Of a stretch of DNA of 10,413 nt, positions 1 to 6,360 are shown in pieces. The notes beneath the pieces are model-generated. The model made no database searches. It was not told where the DNA came from and saw nothing but the letters and a program-made list of their open reading frames with translations. The position numbers and the translations under genes are program-made. How positions within the stretch are numbered: position 1 is the stretch's first letter; every line of letters starts with the position of its first letter. Source of the stretch: Bacteroidales bacterium (GTDB lineage: Bacteria > Bacteroidota > Bacteroidia > Bacteroidales > UBA932); assembly GCA_017554135.1 (NCBI GenBank), contig JAFZIX010000144.1, positions 1 through 10,413 of the forward strand, written 5' to 3'.

Positions 1-100
1 CATAGGCAGACATGGGGCCTTTGGCAAGTTCTTCTTCAGTTCCGGGAGTGATGTCGTGAATCATTCCCCTCCATTTCAGTTCTTCTACAAAATTCTTCAT
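1..100 (-). CDS. tyrS: Tyrosyl-tRNA synthetase, N-terminal 33 residues (cut by window edge)
   Basis: The reverse strand reads MKNFVEELKWRGMIHDITPG and continues in frame to the window edge. This closely resembles the N-terminus of bacterial class I tyrosyl-tRNA synthetase, in particular the F-x-E-E-L-x-W-R-G-x-x-x-D segment before the Rossmann catalytic core. The enzyme charges tRNA-Tyr with tyrosine in the cytoplasm. The HIGH and KMSKS motifs lie outside the window, so the call rests on N-terminal similarity only. The ATG at 98-100 is the natural start because an AT-rich intergenic region follows directly. It is divergent from tpiA with 79 bp between the two starts, and no Shine-Dalgarno sequence is visible. 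Confidence 0.85.
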   Translation of the reverse strand, partial: MKNFVEELKWRGMIHDITPGTEEELAKGPMSAY

Positions 101-119
101 CGAATGATTATCTAATAAC

Positions 120-150
120 TTACAAATTTGGGCAATTATTGCTAAATTTG
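120..150 (+). promoter_or_regulatory. Candidate tpiA promoter
   Basis: TAAATTTG at 143-150 matches the Bacteroidetes -7 consensus TAnnTTTG exactly. The matching -33 position has TTAC (120-123), 19 nt upstream, which is a poor match to TTTG. Initiation near 154 would leave a leader of about 26 nt before the tpiA ATG. It overlaps the divergent tyrS promoter, so the two may compete for RNA polymerase. Confidence 0.4.
123..150. promoter_or_regulatory. Imperfect palindrome between tyrS and tpiA
   Basis: The 28-bp element has dyad symmetry about position 137. The inner core GCAAT-T-ATTGC (132-142) is a perfect palindrome. The outer arms CAAATTTG (123-130) and TAAATTTG (143-150) are nearly symmetric and double as the -7 boxes of the two divergent promoters. 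The outer symmetry follows from having two facing promoters, but the inner palindrome does not and could be an operator. No regulator is encoded nearby. Confidence 0.4.
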
Positions 151-153
151 CAA
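123..153 (-). promoter_or_regulatory. Candidate tyrS promoter
   Basis: On the minus strand a TTG (151-153) is followed after exactly 20 nt by CAAATTTG (123-130), one mismatch from the Bacteroidetes -7 box TAnnTTTG. Transcription would start near position 119 and give a leader of about 19 nt before the ATG at 100. The spacing matches other promoters in this window. This is a pattern match only. Confidence 0.45.
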
Positions 154-179
154 CTGCGAAAATACTATTTACACAAGAT

Positions 180-935
180 ATGAGAAAGAACATTGTTGCA
201 GGAAACTGGAAGATGAACACCACAGTTCCTGAGGGCGTACAGCTCGCAAAAGAAGTTGTCGAAAAATCCAAGGAAGTCCCCGCCGAGGTAGGCCTCATCG
301 TGGCCACCCCCTTCACTCACCTCTGCCCCGTGGCGGAAGTGCTCAAGGGTACTCGCGTAGAACTTTCCGCACAGAACTGCGCCGATAAGGAAAAGGGCGC
401 CTACACCGGAGAAGTCTCCGTCGGCATGCTCGTTTCCACTGGTGCCAAGTGGACCATCCTCGGCCACTCCGAGCGTCGTCAGTACTACGGCGAGACCGAT
501 GCCAAACTCGTTGATAAGGTGCAACTCGCTCTTGCAGCAGGCCTGAAGGTCATCCTCTGCGTCGGCGAAAACCTCGACGAGCGTGAGGCCGGCAAGCACT
601 TCGAAGTTGTCAAGACCCAGACCGAGAACGTGCTCTTCCACTTCACTGCAGAAGACATGAAGAACATCGTGATCGCATATGAGCCTGTCTGGGCTATCGG
701 TACCGGCAAGACCGCTACCGCTGAGCAGGCACAGGAAATCCACGCTTGCATCCGCAAGGTCCTGGCCGGCAAGTTCGGCGCACAGGTCGCAGACGACACC
801 ACCATCCTTTACGGTGGCAGTTGCAAGTCTTCGAATGCAAAGGAACTCTTCGCCCAGCCCGATATCGACGGTGGTCTGATCGGTGGAGCAGCGCTGAAGT
901 CTGACGACTTCATCGCCATCGCAAAGGCTTTCTAG
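180..935 (+). CDS. tpiA: Triosephosphate isomerase
   Basis: This 251-residue protein has the normal length for the family. It interconverts dihydroxyacetone phosphate and glyceraldehyde 3-phosphate in glycolysis and gluconeogenesis in the cytoplasm. The expected TIM-barrel landmarks are present: GNWKMN at residues 8-13 with the substrate-binding Lys11, the electrophilic His96 in ILGHSERR, and the catalytic base Glu168 in AYEPVWAIGTGKTA, which also contains the mobile loop 6. The phosphate-binding YGGSCK (211-216) carries Cys where many homologues have Val; I believe this is usual in Bacteroidales. The ATG at 180 starts exactly at the conserved N-terminus. The gene is divergent from tyrS and convergent with the ABC exporter gene 6 bp downstream, so it is probably transcribed alone. 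Confidence 0.98.
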   Translation: MRKNIVAGNWKMNTTVPEGVQLAKEVVEKSKEVPAEVGLIVATPFTHLCPVAEVLKGTRVELSAQNCADKEKGAYTGEVSVGMLVSTGAKWTILGHSERRQYYGETDAKLVDKVQLALAAGLKVILCVGENLDEREAGKHFEVVKTQTENVLFHFTAEDMKNIVIAYEPVWAIGTGKTATAEQAQEIHACIRKVLAGKFGAQVADDTTILYGGSCKSSNAKELFAQPDIDGGLIGGAALKSDDFIAIAKAF

Positions 936-942
936 CCTTTGC
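921..942. terminator. Perfect 9-bp inverted repeat spanning the tpiA stop codon
   Basis: GCAAAGGCT (921-929) and AGCCTTTGC (934-942) are exact reverse complements around a 4-nt TTCT loop. The hairpin covers the last three sense codons and the TAG of tpiA. It reaches the first base of the antisense stop codon of the convergent exporter gene. Only a short T-containing stretch follows on the plus strand and none on the minus, so it is not a textbook intrinsic terminator. Its position between convergent genes suggests bidirectional termination or 3'-end protection. Confidence 0.55.
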
Positions 943-2561
943 TAAATTTCCACCACCGCATCCGCATACTTGCTTGCGGCCTGCCGGTGAGAGATAAACA
1001 GAATGGTTTTAACCCCGTGATAGCTGTTGCAGATATTCTGCAGCAGCTTTTCTTCTGTCTCTGCGTCGAGGGAGGAGGTGGATTCGTCCAGAATCATCAC
1101 CCCGCCGGGGCGCAGCAGGGCCCTGGCGATGGCGATCCTCTGGGCCTGTCCTTCGCTCAGGCCGCTCCCAACCTCGCCGCAGGGAGTATCCAGCCCCTTG
1201 GGCAGAGAATAGACAAACTGCGCCATGGCGGTATCCAGCGCGGCGTGGATTTCTTCCTCCGTGGCCTTGGGCGCCGCCAGTTGCAGGTTGGAACGTATGG
1301 TGCCGCTCAGCAGCGAGTTGCCCTGGGGAATATACATGAAATTCCCGCGTAGAGCAGCTCCGGCGGCTTGTCCGCCAACGGTAATACTGCCTGCCTGTGG
1401 TTTCAGCAGCCCCAGGATCAGGCGGATGAGCGTACTTTTTCCGGCACCGGTCTGCCCGGAAATCACGGTGAAGGAGCCGGCCGGGAAGGCGCAGGAGAAA
1501 TCCTTCAGCACCGGGGCGTCACCGTCCGGATATGTATAGTCGATATGGGATACTTCTATCGCCGGAGCACCGTTGAGGCTGATGGCCCCGGAGGCCGGCT
1601 CCAGTTCCAGTTCTTCCAGTTCCAGGATGCGTTCGATGGATGTCAGGGCCTGGATGAATGCCGGTACCTGGCGGCCGAACTCGGCGATGGGACGCTGCAC
1701 CTGGCCGACCAGTTGCAGGAATGCGGTCATCATACCATAAGTCACCGTGCCGTGGAGTATGCCGAAGACACCCCAGAGGAAGGCGGAGGCGTGGCCTGCC
1801 TGGAAGCCAAGGAACATCAAGCCGCGCGCTACCGCATTGTAATTCAGGCGTTTGCGTGTATTATCCTCGATATCTTTCTGCAGCCATCCGAACTTCTCCA
1901 GCACTCTCTCTACATTGGTGAGGGTGAGCACCAGGACGCGATGCTGGAGGCTTTCCTGCATGTGCTGCTGGAGTTCACTTTCGCGTGCGCGTATCTTTGC
2001 CATCAACTTGCGCAACTGGCGGAAGAAGAGTTTGGAACCGAACACCGCCGAGCACATCAGAATCAGCAGCACCCAGAGCAGGTTCGGGGCAAGAACCATC
2101 AGGTAGGCCGATGCCGCCAGCAATTGCAGCAGGGTAATCACCAGCCCGGGGATGCGGCATATAAGCAGGTCCGCCACCACCCGGATATCCTCCTCCAGGC
2201 GGTTGGTGGTGTCGCCGGATAGGAAGCGCTCGCGCCCGTCCCAGCGGCTCCGCATTACATGCGCGAAGGTGCTTATGCGTAGTTCATTACGTGCTTTTAC
2301 TTCGCAGAAACTCTCCCACCAGTTTGCCACTATGATAGTGGCTATCTGCACTGTCAGGATGCCGATGAACAGGTAGATCCCGGTCCAAAGAGGATCTTTG
2401 CTGACCCCGGTGGCGATATCCACCAGATGCTTACTGGCCCAGACGAAGGCCAGCGACGCCCCTATCCTCACCATTCCGATAAGGATAATCACCAGCATCC
2501 GCCACCTCACCGGCACGGACATCTTGCGCAGGGCGCGCATGCAGGTCTTGAAATCCTTCAT
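942..2561 (-). CDS. ABC exporter, fused membrane and ATPase domains, peptide-export type
   Basis: This 539-residue half-transporter has an ABC type 1 exporter membrane domain (about residues 15-310) followed by the nucleotide-binding domain (about 335-539). The ATPase motifs are intact: Walker A GQTGAGKST (369-377), a Q-loop in IPQG (411-414), signature LSEGQ (468-472), Walker B with catalytic Glu in VMILDES (Glu493), and the switch His525 in FISHR. It should work as an inner-membrane homodimer. It lacks an N-terminal C39 peptidase domain, so any leader removal must come from elsewhere, possibly from the S26-like protein two genes upstream. The linker (about 314-321) is a Leu/Glu low-complexity run encoded by short imperfect repeats. 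It is the last gene of the operon, and its ATG overlaps the PqqD-like stop by one base (TAATG). Substrate unknown; a modified peptide is likely from context, lipid or drug export is possible. Confidence 0.9.
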   Translation of the reverse strand: MKDFKTCMRALRKMSVPVRWRMLVIILIGMVRIGASLAFVWASKHLVDIATGVSKDPLWTGIYLFIGILTVQIATIIVANWWESFCEVKARNELRISTFAHVMRSRWDGRERFLSGDTTNRLEEDIRVVADLLICRIPGLVITLLQLLAASAYLMVLAPNLLWVLLILMCSAVFGSKLFFRQLRKLMAKIRARESELQQHMQESLQHRVLVLTLTNVERVLEKFGWLQKDIEDNTRKRLNYNAVARGLMFLGFQAGHASAFLWGVFGILHGTVTYGMMTAFLQLVGQVQRPIAEFGRQVPAFIQALTSIERILELEELELEPASGAISLNGAPAIEVSHIDYTYPDGDAPVLKDFSCAFPAGSFTVISGQTGAGKSTLIRLILGLLKPQAGSITVGGQAAGAALRGNFMYIPQGNSLLSGTIRSNLQLAAPKATEEEIHAALDTAMAQFVYSLPKGLDTPCGEVGSGLSEGQAQRIAIARALLRPGGVMILDESTSSLDAETEEKLLQNICNSYHGVKTILFISHRQAASKYADAVVEI

Positions 2562-2827
2562 TATTCTACTACACCTTCGGCAATCCAGGTGTTCAGGAGT
2601 TTATCCACATCGGGACCGGCCACTTCTGCCGTGACTTCGTAGTTGTCCAGTAGGAGCTGCACCAGATCTTCTTTGGTGAATTCCTTTCCCTGCACCTCTT
2701 TCCAAAGGAATGCGGCGGTCTCGTTGAGGGAGAGGAGTTTGTTGAAATTGACCTGTGCCAGGCCTTCGCCCACGACTACATGCTCGCCGCAGATAGTACG
2801 AAGGATGAATCCGTCTTTGATCTTCAT
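2561..2827 (-). CDS. PqqD-like peptide-binding protein
   Basis: This 88-residue protein matches the PqqD family, small winged-helix-like proteins that bind leader peptides and present them to modifying enzymes (the RRE fold). The telling segment is LNETAAFLWKEVQG (residues 34-47), where the family typically has L-N-x-T-A/G-x-x-I/L-W-x-x-x-x-G. A C-terminal helical stretch follows (VDKLLNTWIAEGVVE). The ATG at 2825-2827 is preferred over an upstream ATG at 2890. It gives the usual PqqD length and a 4-nt ATGA overlap with the preceding gene instead of a 67-nt overlap encoding unrelated residues. The sequence says PqqD fold; binding to a peptide leader is inferred from the family, and no precursor is seen in the window. 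Confidence 0.85.
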   Translation of the reverse strand: MKIKDGFILRTICGEHVVVGEGLAQVNFNKLLSLNETAAFLWKEVQGKEFTKEDLVQLLLDNYEVTAEVAGPDVDKLLNTWIAEGVVE

Positions 2828-3249
2828 ATTGCTATTCTTCTGTAAATTGCTAATATATAACGTCTTATGGGTTTGAGCGCGCGCCACCATCCTCCCTTCC
2901 CGGGGGTGACTCTGCGCTTTCCTTTAATCACCGCAGTAACCGTGCCAAGCACGTCGCCGGTGGTGCATTTTTCAGTGCCAGAGATGTTGCCGTCCCCCAT
3001 CAGCGTCAGATTGCTGCCATCCTTCTCTATGATCCGGTGAAGGATGTATCTAGGCCCGGCCATCCGTACCAGCACTATATCTCCCACTTCCACGTCCGGC
3101 ATCTTGCGAAGCACCACGCTGTCTTTCCCTCCTCGGATAAATGGAAGCATACTGCTTCCCAGGGGTGTGAAGTTCACCTCGCGCCCTTCGTTCATCAGCA
3201 CTGCGGCATCTTCCAGCAGCACCTGGTTTGCGACAACTTTTTTATCCAT
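2824..3249 (-). CDS. S24/S26 family signal-peptidase-like serine protease
   Basis: This 141-residue protein contains the signal peptidase nucleophile motif GSSMLPFI (residues 31-38), with Ser33 as probable nucleophile. The box that carries Lys in bacterial LepB reads YILHRIIE here (68-75), with His71. A downstream GDGN (85-88) supplies a probable Asp86. This Ser-His-Asp pattern is that of the SipW and eukaryotic-ER branch. No N-terminal membrane anchor is seen, unlike typical type I signal peptidases; the basic C-terminus (about 122-141) might associate with the membrane. Its start overlaps the kinase-like gene by 8 nt and its stop overlaps the PqqD-like gene by 4 nt. In this context it may remove a leader from a peptide substrate, but a LexA/S24-like or inactive role cannot be excluded. 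Confidence 0.8.
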   Translation of the reverse strand: MDKKVVANQVLLEDAAVLMNEGREVNFTPLGSSMLPFIRGGKDSVVLRKMPDVEVGDIVLVRMAGPRYILHRIIEKDGSNLTLMGDGNISGTEKCTTGDVLGTVTAVIKGKRRVTPGKGGWWRALKPIRRYILAIYRRIAI

Positions 3250-4126
3250 TTGAAACTACGTTATGGCAGACTTCCGCCGCTTCGTTATCCGGCAGGCAGT
3301 CGAGGATATAACATGGAACGGATGTGGCCAGCCCTTCCAGTGTCTTATGCCAGCCTTCCGCCAGTTCGCTGAAGGGGCGGAAAGATGATGCCGACGACAT
3401 CAGGGTGGCATAGGACTGGATGGCACCGAGGCGTTCTATCTTGTTGAATGGCGCCTGCCTGATGCGGACGATGGCACCCACGGGCACGTCCTTGGCTTTG
3501 TAACAGGGCGTTTTCCCACTCCACGGAGACCCGAAAACCCGTGCACTGCCGTCGGGCATTAGGCGAAGTATGGGGTTGTCGTCGTTCAGCAATTCGGTGC
3601 CGGGGAAATTCCTGATCCATAACTTACTGTGAGTACTCTTTCCCGTTCCGCTCTTGCCAAGAAACATATACCCCCTTCCTTCATTCATTACGACTGAAGA
3701 ATGCATTTCCAGCGCACCCAGCCGGGCGGTGGAGAAGGCATACATCAGCATCAGGGAGTTGTTGAGCGCGAAGTTGCGCTCTTTTTTGTCCAGGATAAAG
3801 AGTTCCGCCCTGGTGAAATCACTGTTGATAGTTACGATAGAAGCCACATCATGTTGCGGCAGCGGGCGCACTTTCACCAGCCATCCTTTATCGATGGTAT
3901 AGATCGATATCTCCGGGAACCCCGGGCCGTCATCACTGCGGAAAAGGAGAGACTCTGCCATCTCCGGCATTGAAGGCACGATTTCAAGATCGAAGATATG
4001 GGCATCTCCGGCCTCTTTGCAGACAAAGGGGGCAAGGTTGGTCATTGATTCCAGAATCGGCTCGTTTTCCGGAGTGGTTATTCCGAATGTGAATCCGGCA
4101 ACTTTGTATATCATATTGGTAATCAT
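3242..4126 (-). CDS. HPr-kinase-like P-loop kinase
   Basis: This 294-residue protein has the C-terminal fold signature of HPr kinase and PEP carboxykinase. The P-loop is LGKSGTGKST (residues 156-165), followed by the paired acidic residues of LLNDDNP (Asp182-Asp183), typical of the Mg/phosphate site in HprK-type kinases. A GSPWSGK segment (199-205) comes next, common in the shorter HprK-like relatives found in peptide-modification clusters. The N-terminal half (1-130) is not recognisable as the HprK regulatory domain, so this is unlikely to be a true HPr(Ser) kinase. Relatives in paeninodin-type lasso peptide clusters phosphorylate a Ser of the precursor peptide. A 4-nt gap separates it from the lipoprotein gene upstream. 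The start is uncertain: ATG at 4124-4126 or at 4112-4114, four codons on. Confidence 0.8.
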   Translation of the reverse strand: MITNMIYKVAGFTFGITTPENEPILESMTNLAPFVCKEAGDAHIFDLEIVPSMPEMAESLLFRSDDGPGFPEISIYTIDKGWLVKVRPLPQHDVASIVTINSDFTRAELFILDKKERNFALNNSLMLMYAFSTARLGALEMHSSVVMNEGRGYMFLGKSGTGKSTHSKLWIRNFPGTELLNDDNPILRLMPDGSARVFGSPWSGKTPCYKAKDVPVGAIVRIRQAPFNKIERLGAIQSYATLMSSASSFRPFSELAEGWHKTLEGLATSVPCYILDCLPDNEAAEVCHNVVSNG

Positions 4127-4130
4127 TTCT

Positions 4131-4529
4131 TTATAATATCTGCAAAACTACGGCGATCCGGCCCTGTGCCGACCATAACCATACTTTATCTCCATCCATC
4201 TTTGCAACCGAAAACCCTGTCTTCTTGCTATGAAGGTCATCACCCGTCGTCCATTGCACTGTGCCGTTCAGAAACTGGTTTTCGCCTTCGGGCATTTCAT
4301 CGAGGCGTACGATGAAAAAGTCTGACATATTGTCGGTATGAACACGAAATTCCAACTTTTCCCTGTTGAACCCGACCTGGCAGCGAAGCGGGTCATAACG
4401 GAAGGTGGTGTAACCTTTGATTTCCATCCGGAGGGTGTTGTCCTCCAGGAAGTCTTGAGACAGGTCTTCCCTCCTGCACCCGGTGAAGGCTGCAAGAATG
4501 ATAATGAGTATGGCTGCCCAGTGTTTCAT
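4131..4529 (-). CDS. Small lipoprotein of unknown function
   Basis: I do not recognise the family. The 132-residue product begins MKHWAAILIIILAAFTGCRR, a lysine, a hydrophobic stretch and a lipobox-like FTGC with Cys18 as the lipidated residue. It should therefore be anchored on the periplasmic or outer face of the envelope. The mature part (about 114 residues) is acidic to neutral and alternates hydrophobic and polar residues in a way that suggests a beta-rich domain, ending close to LQIL. Its ATG overlaps the metalloprotease stop (ATGA), so the two are probably translated together. It could be an inhibitor, chaperone or immunity-type partner of that protease, or cargo of the downstream system; none of these can be shown from sequence. 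Confidence 0.75.
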   Translation of the reverse strand: MKHWAAILIIILAAFTGCRREDLSQDFLEDNTLRMEIKGYTTFRYDPLRCQVGFNREKLEFRVHTDNMSDFFIVRLDEMPEGENQFLNGTVQWTTGDDLHSKKTGFSVAKMDGDKVWLWSAQGRIAVVLQIL

Positions 4530-6244
4530 TTCAGGAATATCTCTTTGGTTATAACATCCTTGCTCCCATCCTCATTGAAAACCTCTGCTCTAAGTTCCCC
4601 TTCTCTTGTGATGGTCCAGAGACCATCCGGCCCGGGCTCAATCTGCTTTCCGTTGAAATACCATACGATATCTTCGTTGACGCTGTTGTACACCACCAGC
4701 GGAATCGATGTCCCGCTGCGGAAACTGCCATCCCTGTTGCGGCTGACATCCCCAAGATAGATGAAACGGAAGATGCCGTTGCGGTAGATCCTTGTGGTGA
4801 AACTGCCGTTGGTGGAATAAGACGAGCCGTCGGAATAGAAGACATTTGCGGTGTAGCCGTATGTCGTACGTGGGCTCAGGCCCTTGAGGGTACAACTGTA
4901 TTTCCAATCCCCGGTCTCTATTCCATCTTCCTTTCCAAGCATCGTGTCCCTGAAATACCACTCCAATTTCAGGCTGTCGACGCTGCCGAGTTCATCTGAA
5001 ACACTCAGGGAAATGATGGCGCTGGTCTGGAAAACAGAAACTCCGTCAACGGTGACAGGTTCGACGGCTTTAAAAGATACGGAACCATCGGCGCTCCCGC
5101 AGATATTGGTAATCGCTATCTTTCCGGGGCTGAAGGTGTTGCACCCTTCCTTCGGCCAGAAAATTGCGGAACTGTCCAGACTGTCGACCTTGGCGGGAAC
5201 AATCTCGGCACAAGGATACTCGGGGTTGCAGTTCACCTGATTGAGATTCCATCTCTCCAGGGCTGTCAGGGTGCGTTGGAAGTATGTGGAATATCCTGCA
5301 TCCGCTTCGGACCTGTCCACCTTGTATATCAGCATCCCCTGCCCGCCGATATAGGCGTCGTTGCCGGTTGCGCTGCGGTTTTCAAGCAGATAATACTTGT
5401 TGTCCACCGTTGTGGGCAACTTGAAGTAATGCCCCTGGATGTGGATTGGCTCCAGGCTGAAGGTCCCGCTGGTGTCCAGAACTTCGCACTTTCCTATGCC
5501 CAGCAGGTCCCGCTCCACTGCGTTCAGGTTCGGGGGAGTGTTGCCGGAATCGTTTTCCAGCCCGGCATCCATCAGGCTGACTTTCCCAAGACCGGGGAAG
5601 ATGCCGCTGCTGGCGTCCCCGTCCGTATCGTACATGTCTTTCAGGCCCAATATGTGGCCTAATTCGTGGGCGAGGATGCCGATTCCTGAAAGGCGGCCAT
5701 CTGCATTCAGTTCCGGAGCCAGGCCGAATCCTTTGATGCGAACCTTCAGCGAGTAGGGGATATCCTTGTCTTCCAGTTCGGTATACTGCGGCCAGAATTG
5801 CTTGTCTCCTCCGCCGTAGGATTCAGGGATGCCGGGGGTGATGAAGAGAATATCGTTGACATATCCGTCCCCGTCATTGTCGTAGATGGAGAAATCCATC
5901 GTATCGTAGAGGGTGCGATAGGCCGTCAGGGCCATACGGTAGGCAAGGGCATCTCTTCTGTATGAGGTGTTGGCACCGTAGGTGGATGAAAGACCGTTGA
6001 TTTTGAATGGTGGAAGCACATCTATCGAGAAGTCAAGGCTATCCAGAAACTGTGCTTCATAATAATCGGCCAGAACCGTGGCCAGACTGTCAAGTGTTTC
6101 ATGACTGGTGCTGATCTGGATATCCGTAAAATCTACTGGGATTATCAGTGCTTTGTGGGTTTTCCGGGCATCTTGTGCGTGTGCATACTGCATGGGAAGT
6201 CCCAGCAGCATTATGGCGAGGAGAATGGTCAGCACACGTTTCAT
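4526..6244 (-). CDS. Secreted M6 family zinc metalloprotease
   Basis: The 572-residue precursor starts with a clear signal peptide (MKRVLTILLAIMLLG..., probable cleavage after AHA, residue 23). The protease domain has IPVDFTD (36-42), the family segment YDNDGDGYVNDILFI (121-135) and GGGDKQFWP (144-152). The zinc site HELGHILGLKD (193-203) has His193, catalytic Glu194, His197 and Asp203 as probable third ligand. A later LMDAG is the probable Met-turn. YYLLENRSA and GMLIYKVD (about 285-310) match the M6 core. A fibronectin III-like domain (about 400-485) and an Ig-like C-terminal domain follow. No clear type IX secretion signal is seen. The start at 6244 is preferred over an in-frame ATG at 6280, whose extra residues would put a second hydrophobic stretch before the signal peptide. 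It is the first gene of the operon. Confidence 0.93.
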   Translation of the reverse strand: MKRVLTILLAIMLLGLPMQYAHAQDARKTHKALIIPVDFTDIQISTSHETLDSLATVLADYYEAQFLDSLDFSIDVLPPFKINGLSSTYGANTSYRRDALAYRMALTAYRTLYDTMDFSIYDNDGDGYVNDILFITPGIPESYGGGDKQFWPQYTELEDKDIPYSLKVRIKGFGLAPELNADGRLSGIGILAHELGHILGLKDMYDTDGDASSGIFPGLGKVSLMDAGLENDSGNTPPNLNAVERDLLGIGKCEVLDTSGTFSLEPIHIQGHYFKLPTTVDNKYYLLENRSATGNDAYIGGQGMLIYKVDRSEADAGYSTYFQRTLTALERWNLNQVNCNPEYPCAEIVPAKVDSLDSSAIFWPKEGCNTFSPGKIAITNICGSADGSVSFKAVEPVTVDGVSVFQTSAIISLSVSDELGSVDSLKLEWYFRDTMLGKEDGIETGDWKYSCTLKGLSPRTTYGYTANVFYSDGSSYSTNGSFTTRIYRNGIFRFIYLGDVSRNRDGSFRSGTSIPLVVYNSVNEDIVWYFNGKQIEPGPDGLWTITREGELRAEVFNEDGSKDVITKEIFLK

Positions 6245-6249
6245 CGCCA

Positions 6250-6281
6250 TAAAGTTAATAAAAAGAAGGAGAAAAAGCAAA
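6250..6281 (-). promoter_or_regulatory. Candidate promoter of the metalloprotease operon
   Basis: On the minus strand TTTG (6278-6281) is followed after 20 nt by TAACTTTA (6250-6257), one mismatch from TAnnTTTG. The -7 box ends only 5 nt before the ATG at 6244, so the mRNA would have almost no leader. The -33 element sits at the foot of the upstream terminator-like hairpin and the spacer is its U-tract. The spacer is AT-rich, so a chance match is possible. Confidence 0.35.
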
Positions 6282-6303
6282 GGGCCGCCAGCCTCACGGC
6301 CCT
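6271..6303 (-). terminator. Intrinsic terminator-like hairpin
   Basis: On the minus strand a perfect 7-bp GC-rich stem, AGGGCCG and CGGCCCT (6297-6303 and 6281-6287), closes a 9-nt loop and is followed directly by TTTGCTTTTTC. This is a good rho-independent terminator shape for transcripts from the Hc1-like gene 92 nt upstream. It could also attenuate transcription into the metalloprotease operon, whose first ATG is less than 40 nt downstream. Confidence 0.65.
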
Positions 6304-6320
6304 CGACCCTTAGACGTGTA

Positions 6321-6360
6321 CTAAAACCTAAACCTGCAATATAGATGCAGCCGGTTTTAG
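6321..6360. other. Second stem-loop between the Hc1-like gene and the metalloprotease
   Basis: CTAAAACC (6321-6328) pairs with GGTTTTAG (6353-6360). Inside it, CTGCA (6334-6338) pairs with TGCAG (6346-6350) around a 7-nt loop, with an asymmetric internal loop between the two stems. No T-tract follows on either strand, so it is not an obvious terminator. It could be part of a 3' UTR, a leader or a small RNA; I do not recognise an established RNA family. Confidence 0.45.

Noticed and set aside
165..743. Open frame (192 codons) on the minus strand opposite tpiA
   Set aside because: Complete overlap with a canonical triosephosphate isomerase; the frame is open because of codon bias.
1600..1625. 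Short repeats of a TTCCAG-like unit in the exporter gene
   Set aside because: They encode the Leu/Glu linker between membrane and ATPase domains and stay in frame; no independent repeat element is indicated.
1368..2222. Open frame (284 codons) on the plus strand opposite the ABC exporter
   Set aside because: His-, Gln- and Glu-rich shadow of the exporter membrane domain; no family features, and the minus strand is clearly coding.
2828..2890. Upstream start giving the PqqD-like protein 21 extra residues
   Set aside because: The extension overlaps the end of the peptidase gene and does not resemble PqqD; the ATG at 2827 gives an ATGA overlap and normal family length.
6245..6280. Upstream start giving the M6 protease 12 extra residues
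   Set aside because: It would start in the U-tract of the hairpin and place extra hydrophobic residues before a complete signal peptide that begins at MKRVLT.
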